In this document: one piece after another, positions 18,247 to 27,104 of the stretch
How positions within the stretch are numbered: the stretch's first letter is position 1
How the letters are laid out: every line of letters starts with the position of its first letter
Assembly: GCA_023250955.1 (NCBI GenBank)
Contig: JAHEZQ010000016.1
Location: forward strand, 21,805 to 85,804
Direction: 5' to 3'
Source: Melioribacter sp.
Lineage (GTDB): Bacteria; Bacteroidota; Ignavibacteria; Ignavibacteriales; Melioribacteraceae
DNA length: 64,000 nucleotides
Program-made: the position numbers and the translations under genes
The notes under the pieces: model-generated
Told to the model about the DNA's origin: nothing
Databases searched by the model: none
What the model saw: the letters and a program-made list of their open reading frames with translations, nothing else

Positions 18247-20672
18247 TAAATTAACCCTCGACGCTTTGCCAGAACATTAGTTGTAACAGTTGTGAAAACT
18301 ACCGCTGTGATGGAACTTACAGGCATAAGTATCGCCGCAATAAGTGGTGAAAGCATACCAGTAAATGCGAATCCTAAACCAATTAAATTATAAATCAAAG
18401 ATAATACAAAACTTGAAAAAATAATTTTCATACTTGAATTAGAAAACTTGATAAAATCTTTTAGACGATAAAAAGATTTTGAATCCATGATTCCGTCGCA
18501 TGCCGGTGAAAAATTATTTGTATTATCTGAAACAGATATACCAACATCGCTTTGTTTTAGAGCGCCAGCATCATTAAGTCCGTCACCAATCATTAATACT
18601 TTTTTCCCGTTTTCCTGAAGCTGTAAAATATAATTTAACTTGTCCTGTGGTGATTGCCTGAAATGTAATTCATTATCAGTTCCGAAAAAATTTCTCAACT
18701 TTTCTTTTTCACCTTCGTTATCTCCAGAAAGGAGAGCAAGTTCATAATTATGTTCAAGTTCTGAAATCGTTTCTCTCAGACCATTCCGGTATCTATTTGT
18801 AATATTGAAATAACCTTTTACTATACCATTTATAGAAAGAAAAACTTTTGTTGAAAAATCGTCTTCTTCTTGTTCTTGATTTTCATTTATGAAAAATTTT
18901 GAACCTAGTTTTATCTCGTTACCATTAATTACCGCATAAATACCTTTACTGGGTTGTTCATCATACACATCAATGATTTTTATAATCTTAGAATCAATCG
19001 AATCAAAGATTGCTGTGCTTAACGGATGAGTTGAATTTCTAACAGCAGATTTAATGAATGCTTTTTCGTTATCGTTTAATTTCTCCCCTATAAACTCAAC
19101 ACTTGATGCATTGTTTTCTGTGATTGTTCCAGTCTTATCAAAAACAATTGAGTTAACTGCAGCAAGTTTTTCTATGATAAAAGTATTTTTCAAATAAAAT
19201 TTATTCTTACCAAAAATTCGTAAAGTATTACCGAGCGCAAACGGCGTGGAAAGAGCAAGAGCGCAAGGACAAGCAACTATCAATACGGCAGTAAAAGCGT
19301 TGAAAGCAATCGTAGAGTTAGTATGCCAGATCAATGCTGCAATTACAGCGAGAGCTAATATGGTTATAGTAAAATATTTACTGACTGTATTCGCAAAGGA
19401 TATTATTCTTGATTCTTGTTCTTGATCCTTTCTAAATGCTTTGTTATTCCAAAGCTGTGTTAAATAACTTTGCGATACATCTTTAATTGTTTCCACTTCA
19501 ATTGCACTGCCGATCTGTTTTCCTCCTGCGTAAACTATTTCTCCATTTACTCTATTTATAGGAATAGCTTCACCGGTTACAAATCCGTAATCTATACTTG
19601 CATTTCCCTTAATAAGAATTGAATCTGAAGGAATTAATTCATTATTGCGAATGATTAATCTGTCGCCGATCTGTAATTTTTCTACCGGTATTGTTGTTTC
19701 GATTTTATTTTTTTGAATTGTAACGGCAATAGGAAAATATGATTTGTAATTACGCTCAAAGTTGAGGGTTTCATAAGTTTTATTCTGAAATAATTTTCCA
19801 ATGAGAAGAAAAAAAACTAATCCTGAAAGTGAATCAAGATATCCAGCACCATTCATAAAAACTATTTCAACAATACTCCGCACGAAAAGAACTGCGATAC
19901 CTAACGCAAGGGGAACATCTATATTGATAAATTTCTTTCTTAATCCTTTCCAAGCAGAGATGAAATAACTATTTGCACTGTAAAAGAAAACCGGCAGAGA
20001 AAGAATAATGTTCAAGTATGCAAAAATTCTTTTCAGTTCCTCATGCCCGGCAACATCTATTGATAAATATTCCGGAAAGCTTAGCAGCATTATGTTTCCG
20101 AAACAAAAACCTGCAATACCTATCTTGTAATAAAGATTTCTATATTCGTTTTTATTTTTCTCTTCTTTACGATCATCAAGATTTAACTGTGGTTCGTAAC
20201 CGATTGAATCAAGAAGCTCAACTATATCTTTGAGAGAGGTTTTTTCTTCCTGGTATGAAATAAATATTTTCTTCTGAAGAAAATTTACTTTAGATGAAAT
20301 AATTCCTGGATTAAGTTTATATAGATTTTCTAGAATCCAAATGCATGAACTGCAATGCATCTGTGGAATATCAAATGTTAGCTGGGTTCTTTTACCGTTG
20401 GAGAAGTCAATTAGTTTAAGTTTTAAATCGTTGTCGTTAAGGAAATCGTAATTACGTTTAATGTGATGTTTTCTTGTTATACCGGGGCTCTGATCAATTG
20501 AATAATAATTGCAGAGATTACTATTATTCAGAATTTCATAAACTGTTTTGCATCCGTTACAGCAAAATATTTTTTCGTCAATGTGAATAATTTCATCTGG
20601 GCATTCATCGCCGCAATGAAAGCAAATTAACTTTGTATCAGTTTTCCTTTCTGAAATTTCTAACTGTTTCAA
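18246..20672 (-). CDS. ccoI: Heavy-metal (Cu) P1B-type ATPase, CcoI/FixI type
   Basis: CFHCGDECPD...CCNGCKTVY, CSSCIWILENL, CPCALALSTP, DKTGTIT, GDGLNDAGAL; first gene of cco cluster. Confidence 0.94.
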   Translation of the reverse strand: MKQLEISERKTDTKLICFHCGDECPDEIIHIDEKIFCCNGCKTVYEILNNSNLCNYYSIDQSPGITRKHHIKRNYDFLNDNDLKLKLIDFSNGKRTQLTFDIPQMHCSSCIWILENLYKLNPGIISSKVNFLQKKIFISYQEEKTSLKDIVELLDSIGYEPQLNLDDRKEEKNKNEYRNLYYKIGIAGFCFGNIMLLSFPEYLSIDVAGHEELKRIFAYLNIILSLPVFFYSANSYFISAWKGLRKKFINIDVPLALGIAVLFVRSIVEIVFMNGAGYLDSLSGLVFFLLIGKLFQNKTYETLNFERNYKSYFPIAVTIQKNKIETTIPVEKLQIGDRLIIRNNELIPSDSILIKGNASIDYGFVTGEAIPINRVNGEIVYAGGKQIGSAIEVETIKDVSQSYLTQLWNNKAFRKDQEQESRIISFANTVSKYFTITILALAVIAALIWHTNSTIAFNAFTAVLIVACPCALALSTPFALGNTLRIFGKNKFYLKNTFIIEKLAAVNSIVFDKTGTITENNASSVEFIGEKLNDNEKAFIKSAVRNSTHPLSTAIFDSIDSKIIKIIDVYDEQPSKGIYAVINGNEIKLGSKFFINENQEQEEDDFSTKVFLSINGIVKGYFNITNRYRNGLRETISELEHNYELALLSGDNEGEKEKLRNFFGTDNELHFRQSPQDKLNYILQLQENGKKVLMIGDGLNDAGALKQSDVGISVSDNTNNFSPACDGIMDSKSFYRLKDFIKFSNSSMKIIFSSFVLSLIYNLIGLGFAFTGMLSPLIAAILMPVSSITAVVFTTVTTNVLAKRRGLI

Positions 20673-20797
20673 TCTTTAATCAAAAAATTATTTTAATAGA
20701 TGAGAACTTCTATCACAAATTAAAAAAATATAGATAGTTTATCGAATTAAATTTCTGCTCAATTTATGTTAACTTTGTAAAAAATAATTGAGGCAAT

Positions 20798-21571
20798 ATG
20801 GTATCGTTAAAAGGAAAAACTGTTTTTATCACTGGAGTTACCTCTGGTATTGGCAAATCATGTACTTATGCTTTTGCAAAGGAAGGTGCAAATCTTGTAA
20901 TAAGTGCCAGAAGAATAAATCTTGTTAACGAAATTGCCGATGATATCAGCAAGAAATACGGTGTAAATGTTCATCCGATAAAATTAGATGTAAGCAAACG
21001 TGATGAGGTGAATAAAGCGGTTGATTCTCTTCCAGCCGAGTTTAAGAAAATAGATTTACTTATCAACAACGCAGGACTTGGGCGCGGATTGAATAAATTT
21101 TACGAAGACAATCCCGACGGTTGGGAAGAAATGATTGACACCAACGTTAAAGGATTGCTTTATGTTACGAATGCAATTCTTCCTCAAATGGTTGAAAGAA
21201 AAAGCGGACACATCATTAATATTGGTTCTATAGCGGGACGCGAAGCTTATCCAAAAGGTGCAGTTTACTGCGCGACAAAACATGCTGTTGATGCGATAAC
21301 ACGATCTCTCAGAATGGATCTTGTTGATAAAAACATTCGTGTTAGTACGATTGATCCGGGATTGGTTGAAACCGGATTCAGCAAAGTAAGATTTTATGGC
21401 GATGAAGAGAAAGCGAAGAATGCTTATAAAGGACTGAAACCGTTAACAGGCGAAGACATAGCAGAAGCTGTTGTATTTACAGCAACACGCTCAGAACATT
21501 TTAATGTTGCACAGATGATTTTATTTCCAACTAATCAGGCATCAACAACAATATTTCATAGAGAAGATTAA
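20798..21571 (+). CDS. SDR family NAD(P)-dependent oxidoreductase
   Basis: FITGVTSGIGKS, LINNAGLGRG, YCATKHAVDAIT. Confidence 0.95.
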   Translation: MVSLKGKTVFITGVTSGIGKSCTYAFAKEGANLVISARRINLVNEIADDISKKYGVNVHPIKLDVSKRDEVNKAVDSLPAEFKKIDLLINNAGLGRGLNKFYEDNPDGWEEMIDTNVKGLLYVTNAILPQMVERKSGHIINIGSIAGREAYPKGAVYCATKHAVDAITRSLRMDLVDKNIRVSTIDPGLVETGFSKVRFYGDEEKAKNAYKGLKPLTGEDIAEAVVFTATRSEHFNVAQMILFPTNQASTTIFHRED

Positions 21572-21712
21572 TTTTTTTTCTAATATATAATTTGGAAAGA
21601 CACATCGTACCCCGATTAACGAGCAAGTTTTTTGTTTTTTTCGTATATTTGAGTAGAAATTTTTGACAGCAATTATTCTTTCCAAAATACTCTTTCTTTG
21701 TACGGTAAACAT

Positions 21713-21719
21713 AGGAGGT
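21713..21719 (+). promoter_or_regulatory. Shine-Dalgarno AGGAGGT for the 79-aa ORF
   Basis: AGGAGGT 4 nt upstream of ATG 21724. Confidence 0.7.
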
Positions 21720-21723
21720 ACTT

Positions 21724-21963
21724 ATGAGTGTACAACCTATAACCGATTCCAAAACCCAGTTACTGTGGATCAATCAACATAATAAGACTCAAACGAAACG
21801 TGATGAAACCATTATGAAGATCGAAGATGGAATTGCTTTTGTTACGGATTTTTCTTCGCCGGTTGATAGTAATCAAACGTCTCAATCTTCACCAACAAAT
21901 TCTGAAAAGCCTGTAAAGAAAAACAGGCGGCTGTCTTATACTTCTGAGAATTGGATAGGTTAA
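21724..21963 (+). CDS. Small hypothetical protein (79 aa)
   Basis: Open ORF with strong SD; no family recognised. Confidence 0.6.
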   Translation: MSVQPITDSKTQLLWINQHNKTQTKRDETIMKIEDGIAFVTDFSSPVDSNQTSQSSPTNSEKPVKKNRRLSYTSENWIG

Positions 21964-22093
21964 TTAACAAAATGAATTACGAATAACCTCTTTATTCATC
22001 TAATTAATTCCGAATAGGACGAAGGAAATACTTTTAAAATTTGTTAACAACAATTACTACCGCAAATTTCTTCATCAACACCAAATCTAAAAA

Positions 22094-22708
22094 CTAAACA
22101 AAGAACATGCTTAGATCACCAGCACCTTCTCTAATTATTTCCGGTTCTTCGCCGCTTAAATCAACTATGCTGGAAGGTTTTCCTTCTAAAGCACCTGCCG
22201 ATAACATCAAATCTACTTGTGAATTAAATATTGCTTGAATCTCTAGTGGATCAAATAAAATTTCTCCTTTTCTAGTGGTGACACTCGTACTTACAATTGG
22301 ATTACCAAGTTCATTGGCAAGTGTTAATGCAATGTTGTTGTTTGGAATTCGAATACCGACAGTTCTTCGTTTTGTCCAAAGTTTTTTGGGAACTTCATGC
22401 GCTGCGGGTAAAACAAAAGTGTAAGGTCCCGGTAAAAGTTTTTTCATTACACGGTAAGCATAATCCGATACTTTCGCATACTTGGCAATATTTTTCAAAT
22501 TAGGACAAATAAAACTGAACAATTTTGTTCCGGCATCTTGTTTAATTGCATAAACTCTTTCAAGTGCTTCTTTATTGAAAATATCACAACCGATTCCGTA
22601 AACGGTATCGGTCGGGTAAATTATTACACCGCCGGTCTTCAATACTTCAACCGCTTTGTTTATAAATCTCATTTGCGGTGTAACTGGATGTAATTCATAA
22701 TATTCCAT
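22094..22708 (-). CDS. tsaC: L-threonylcarbamoyladenylate synthase (Sua5/YciO/YrdC)
   Basis: GGVIIYPTDTVYGIGCDIFNKEALERVYAIK, LPGPYTFVLPA, GIRIPNN. Confidence 0.92.
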   Translation of the reverse strand: MEYYELHPVTPQMRFINKAVEVLKTGGVIIYPTDTVYGIGCDIFNKEALERVYAIKQDAGTKLFSFICPNLKNIAKYAKVSDYAYRVMKKLLPGPYTFVLPAAHEVPKKLWTKRRTVGIRIPNNNIALTLANELGNPIVSTSVTTRKGEILFDPLEIQAIFNSQVDLMLSAGALEGKPSSIVDLSGEEPEIIREGAGDLSMFFV

Positions 22709-22878
22709 AATCGGCTCCTTCTTTAATTTTCTCTCTGCATAAATAATTTTATGTCGAATGATAAGAAGTTCTTTCTATGGTGAGTGATGATTCTTACGCC
22801 CTAAAAGAATGAAGTTATCAGCAGATTGTCAACAGAAATTTGTAGGAAATTAGATTATCATTTTAGAAATTTGCTATT

Positions 22879-24039
22879 ATGACAAGATTCAAAAACATTT
22901 CTCGCTCGGTTGTTATTCTTGGATTGATCAGCTTCTTTACTGATTTTGCAAGCGAGATGCTTTATCCAATTACGCCCATCTTCTTAACTGCTGTACTCGG
23001 TGCTTCAATGTCTGTTGTCGGATTGATCGAAGGAATTGCGGAAGTAACTGCCGGATTTCTAAAAGGATATTTCGGAACTCTTTCAGACAGAATTGGTAAG
23101 CGCTCAATATTTGTTGTTATCGGTTATAGTCTATCCGGATTAGTAAAATCATTACCGGGATTGATAGCAACAGTACCTACAGTAATTTTTTCCCGCATTG
23201 CAGACCGAATAGGAAAAGGAATCCGTACAGCACCACGGGATGCACTTCTTGCAAGTTATGCCAATGGAAATACTGGAGCTGTTTTTGGTTTTCATAGAGG
23301 GATGGATACGCTGGGCGCAGTTGCTGGTCCGTTGGCAGCACTTTTACTTCTTTACTTTTTTCCCGGAAAATATTCTTGGATTTATCTCTTCGCAATTATT
23401 CCGTCCTTATTTGCTATCGGATTTACCTTTGTAGTAAAAGATGCAAAAGGAAGCGTCAAAAATTCTAAGAAAAAAGTTTACCGTGAATTCTGGAGAAGCG
23501 CTCCTCGTGAATATAAAATGTTGCTTATTGCACTCACTGTTTTTTCATTTGTTAACAGTAGTGATGTTTTTCTAATTCTAAAATCAAAACAAATTGCACA
23601 CTCGGATGTAATCGCTATTCTCGGTTATGTGTTTTACAATTTAATTTATGCGATTGCATCTTATCCGGTTGGAATCTTAGCTGATAAATTCGGCAAGAAA
23701 AATATTTTTATTATTGGATTGCTAATTTTTTCAGTTGTCTATTTTGGTTTTGCAATGAATGATAATAATTTAATTGTTTGGATCCTTTTTGCGTTTTATG
23801 GAATTTATGCGTCAGCAACCGAAGGAGTATCAAAAGCTTGGGTTTCTGATTTGGTGCCGGATCACTTCCGTGGTTCTGCGATTGGGTTACTAACTGCTCT
23901 TTCAAGTTTTGCTGTAATGTTTGGTTCTTTTCTTACCGGAGTTTTGTGGGATAATTTTGGAGCGCAAGTTCCATTTGTTATTTCATCAATTGTCAGTTTT
24001 GTTATTGCAGCCGTTTTATTTTTTCTCAGGAAGAACTAA
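22879..24039 (+). CDS. MFS transporter
   Basis: 12-TM-like hydrophobic pattern; GTLSDRIGKRSIFVVIGY, DRIGKGIRTAPRDALLA. Confidence 0.92.
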   Translation: MTRFKNISRSVVILGLISFFTDFASEMLYPITPIFLTAVLGASMSVVGLIEGIAEVTAGFLKGYFGTLSDRIGKRSIFVVIGYSLSGLVKSLPGLIATVPTVIFSRIADRIGKGIRTAPRDALLASYANGNTGAVFGFHRGMDTLGAVAGPLAALLLLYFFPGKYSWIYLFAIIPSLFAIGFTFVVKDAKGSVKNSKKKVYREFWRSAPREYKMLLIALTVFSFVNSSDVFLILKSKQIAHSDVIAILGYVFYNLIYAIASYPVGILADKFGKKNIFIIGLLIFSVVYFGFAMNDNNLIVWILFAFYGIYASATEGVSKAWVSDLVPDHFRGSAIGLLTALSSFAVMFGSFLTGVLWDNFGAQVPFVISSIVSFVIAAVLFFLRKN

Positions 24040-24040
24040 A

Positions 24041-24128
24041 CTCTGCGTTCTTTGCGAAATTCTTTGCACCCTTTGCGGCTTAAAGCTTTAACGCAGAGAA
24101 CGCAGAGGATACGCTAAGTTCGCAAAGC
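24041..24128. repeat. Extragenic palindromic element (CTCTGCGTTCTTTGCG type)
   Basis: CTCTGCGTT (24041-24049) pairs with AACGCAGAG (24099-24107); further CTTTGCG/CGCAAAG half-sites. Confidence 0.8.
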
Positions 24129-24195
24129 AATAAATCAACCTTTTTCTTCTCACTTTCCAATTTGCTATTTTTACCAATGTTAATAAGATTTTATA

Positions 24196-24885
24196 ATGAT
24201 GAAAGAAAAATTAGCTGTCGTTGCCGTTAGCGGAGGAATGGATAGTTGTGTTACTGCAGCGATTGCAAATCAAACATACAAACTCGCACTCATTCATATC
24301 AATTACGGCCAGAGAACTGAAAACCGCGAGCTAAAAGCATTTCATGATATTGCCGATTTTTATAAAGCAGATAAAAGATTGGTAATTGACTTCGATCATT
24401 TTACAAAGATCGGCGGCTCGTCTCTTACTGATAAATCAATCGAAGTAGCTAAAGCAGATCTTTCAAATAAAGAAATTCCAAGTTCGTATGTTCCATTCCG
24501 CAATGCAAATATTTTAAGCGCGTGTGTAAGTTGGGCGGAAGTGATTAGCGCAGAAGCAGTTTTCGTAGGTGCTGTTTATGAAGATGCAAGCGGTTACCCT
24601 GATTGCCGTCCGCAATTTTTCCAGGCATTCGAAAAGATGGTAGATGTTGGCACTAAGCCAGAAACAAAAATAAAAATTGAAACACCAATCATTTATTTAT
24701 CCAAAGCTGAGATTGTTAATAAAGGAGTTGAACTTCGTGCGCCGCTTCAATTAACTTGGTCGTGTTATCAAAATGAAGATGAAGCATGCGGAGTTTGTGA
24801 TAGCTGTGCATTCCGTCTCCGTGGTTTTCAGCAAGCGGGAGTGGAAGACCAGATTCCGTATAAAATAAAACCGAAGTATTTTTAG
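24196..24885 (+). CDS. queC: 7-cyano-7-deazaguanine synthase QueC
   Basis: VAVSGGMDSCVTAAIA PP-loop; LIHINYGQRTENRELKAF; Zn-binding CYQNEDEACGVCDSCAFRLRGF. Confidence 0.95.
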   Translation: MMKEKLAVVAVSGGMDSCVTAAIANQTYKLALIHINYGQRTENRELKAFHDIADFYKADKRLVIDFDHFTKIGGSSLTDKSIEVAKADLSNKEIPSSYVPFRNANILSACVSWAEVISAEAVFVGAVYEDASGYPDCRPQFFQAFEKMVDVGTKPETKIKIETPIIYLSKAEIVNKGVELRAPLQLTWSCYQNEDEACGVCDSCAFRLRGFQQAGVEDQIPYKIKPKYF

Positions 24886-24893
24886 GAGGGAAT

Positions 24894-25103
24894 ATGAAAA
24901 AGTATATGGTTTCACTTGTACGTGATTATGTAGTAGTCATTTCAGCCAAAAATGAAAATGAAGCAAAAGAATTTGCCGAATATTACATTGGCGGTGAAAA
25001 AGATTTATCAACAGGAAAAGATAGAAAAGAACACAAGTTTAACATTGAACAAATAGAAATGACAACAAATGACGCAATTGATGTGGAAGAAGATGAATCG
25101 TAA
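24894..25103 (+). CDS. Small hypothetical protein (69 aa) between queC and the methyltransferase
   Basis: AGGAGG SD overlapping the queC stop codon; 8 nt gap after queC; overlaps the next gene by 11 nt. Confidence 0.75.
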   Translation: MKKYMVSLVRDYVVVISAKNENEAKEFAEYYIGGEKDLSTGKDRKEHKFNIEQIEMTTNDAIDVEEDES

Positions 25104-25968
25104 GACAAAAATATATTTAGGGGATTCTAAAAAAGTACTTAAAGATTTTGAAAGCAATTCAATTGATTTAATTTTTACTTCACCTCCATACGCCGATAGT
25201 CGAAAGAATACTTATGGTGGAATCCATCCCGATAAATATGTTGAATGGTTTCTTCCATTTTCTAATGAATTACTTCGTGTACTAAAACCAACCGGGACAT
25301 TTGTTCTAAATATTAAAGAAAAAGTTGTTGAGGGAGAAAGACATACTTATGTAATTGATCTAATACATGAAATGAAAAAACAAGGTTGGCTATGGACAGA
25401 AGAATTCATTTGGCATAAAAAAAATTCCTATCCCGGTAAATGGCCAAACCGTTTTCGCGATTCATGGGAGAGGTTATTACAATTTAACAAAGCTAAACAG
25501 TTCAACATGTTTCAAGAAGAAGTAATGGTTCCAGTGGGAGATTGGGCTAAATCACGATTAAAAAACTTAAGTAAGACTGATAAGAAAAGAGATAATGCAA
25601 AGAACGGAAGTGGATTTGGCAAAAATGTTTCAAACTGGTTGGGGCGTGATCTTGTTTATCCAACAAATGTTTTACATTTGGCTACAGAGTGTAACAACAA
25701 GGAACATAGCGCCGCATTTCCAGACGAGTTGCCTGAATGGTTTATAAAACTTTTTACAAAGGAAGGTGATTTTGTTCTTGATCCTTTTATGGGTTCTGGT
25801 ACAACAGTAAACGTTGCTAACAAAATGGGTAGAGTTGGTTTTGGAATTGAAATTGTAAAAGAATATTACAAATTGGCTGAAGGTCAATTGAGTCAAAATA
25901 TTTTTGTAGATGAACCAAAGGTGAAATATGGCAAAACTAAAACTGGAAGACGTAAAAAAATACGTTGA
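25093..25968 (+). CDS. Type II DNA methyltransferase, beta-class, probable N4-cytosine
   Basis: LIFTSPPYADSRKN (motif IV SPPY) upstream of VLDPFMGSGTTVNVA (motif I); start moved to ATG 25093. Confidence 0.92.
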   Translation: MNRKTKIYLGDSKKVLKDFESNSIDLIFTSPPYADSRKNTYGGIHPDKYVEWFLPFSNELLRVLKPTGTFVLNIKEKVVEGERHTYVIDLIHEMKKQGWLWTEEFIWHKKNSYPGKWPNRFRDSWERLLQFNKAKQFNMFQEEVMVPVGDWAKSRLKNLSKTDKKRDNAKNGSGFGKNVSNWLGRDLVYPTNVLHLATECNNKEHSAAFPDELPEWFIKLFTKEGDFVLDPFMGSGTTVNVANKMGRVGFGIEIVKEYYKLAEGQLSQNIFVDEPKVKYGKTKTGRRKKIR

Positions 25969-26668
25969 ACAAAATATTGATTCTTTTCATGTAAAAAGAC
26001 TTGAGAATTTGAAAGGCTTAAAACTTACAAGAATTCTCGTTAGAAAAAATCCATATCTATTCAAAGCTAAAAACACTTTAACTGCTCACGATCTAGTTAA
26101 AAACTTGCTTGATGCACATTTATCTTCTCAAGAAGAAACTATATTTGGTGAATTCCTTGAAGGGTTATCTATTTTTATTTGTGGAAAAGTTTTTAAGGGA
26201 AAAAAATCTGGAATAGTAGGCATCGATCTAGAGTTCGAAAAAAATAATGTAAAATATTTAGTTACAATAAAATCCGGTCCTAACTGGGGTAATAGTAGCC
26301 AAATCAATAAAATGAAAGAGGATTTCCGTCGAGCTAAAAAAACTTTGCGAACAAATACAAGTATGAAAAATATTGTTTGTGTTAATGGTTGTTGTTATGG
26401 TCGAGATAATCAAGCAGATAAGGGCGAATATTTGAAATTATGTGGACAACGTTTTTGGGAATTTATTTCTGGAGATAATAATCTTTATACGAGCATCATT
26501 GATCCTTTAGGCCATCAAGCTAAATTAAAGAACGAAGAGTTTACTTTAGCTTATTCCCAATTGATAAATAAGTTCACTTTAGAATTCTCACAGGATTTTT
26601 GTGTTAATGGAATTATTGATTGGCAAAACTTGGTAAAATTCAATTCATCTATAAAAAAGGAAAAGTGA
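25928..26668 (+). CDS. Type II restriction endonuclease, EcoO109I/PmeII-like
   Basis: [43 protein letters not shown]; overlaps the MTase gene by 41 nt. Confidence 0.82.
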   Translation: MAKLKLEDVKKYVEQNIDSFHVKRLENLKGLKLTRILVRKNPYLFKAKNTLTAHDLVKNLLDAHLSSQEETIFGEFLEGLSIFICGKVFKGKKSGIVGIDLEFEKNNVKYLVTIKSGPNWGNSSQINKMKEDFRRAKKTLRTNTSMKNIVCVNGCCYGRDNQADKGEYLKLCGQRFWEFISGDNNLYTSIIDPLGHQAKLKNEEFTLAYSQLINKFTLEFSQDFCVNGIIDWQNLVKFNSSIKKEK

Positions 26669-27042
26669 TGAACTCCAAACTTAAACTTCTCGTAACATTT
26701 CCTAATCCAAATCCGGAAAGAGATTATGTAATAATTCACACAGCACCGGAGTTTACATCGCTTTGTCCTAAAACCGGGCAGCCGGATTTTGCAACTATCA
26801 TTTTAGAATACATACCGGAAAAAATTTGTGTTGAGTTAAAGAGTTATAAGTTTTATCTCCAATCATTTAGAAACGACGGAATTTTTTTTGAAGCAGTGAC
26901 AAATAAAATTCTTGATGATCTTGTAAAGGTTTGCAAACCGAGATATATGAAGATTACCGCAAAGTTCAACACGCGCGGTGGAATCTCATCGGAAATTATT
27001 GCAGAACAGAAAAGAAAAAAATTAAAGAAAAAGTTTGTATGA
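26668..27042 (+). CDS. queF: NADPH-dependent 7-cyano-7-deazaguanine reductase QueF
   Basis: [52 protein letters not shown]; start moved to ATG 26668, overlapping the REase stop by 1 nt (TGATG). Confidence 0.95.
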   Translation: MNSKLKLLVTFPNPNPERDYVIIHTAPEFTSLCPKTGQPDFATIILEYIPEKICVELKSYKFYLQSFRNDGIFFEAVTNKILDDLVKVCKPRYMKITAKFNTRGGISSEIIAEQKRKKLKKKFV

Positions 27043-27104
27043 ATGATGATTCGAAAACATGATAACATTTAACACGTAACTATAAATAAAAATTTGGAGA
27101 GACA

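Noticed and set aside
20672-20798. FNR/CRP box upstream of ccoI
   Set aside because: No convincing TTGATnnnnATCAA match could be read in the 125-bp gap.
21531-21773. 80-aa minus-strand ORF overlapping the 79-aa gene
   Set aside because: No SD or homology-like pattern; overlaps a plus-strand ORF with a perfect SD and the SDR 3' end.
24196-27042. Calling this a full Dpd-type DNA 7-deazapurine modification system
   Set aside because: No DpdA/TGT-like, queD, queE, folE or Dpd restriction genes are visible; only queC and queF flank an ordinary-looking Type II R-M pair.
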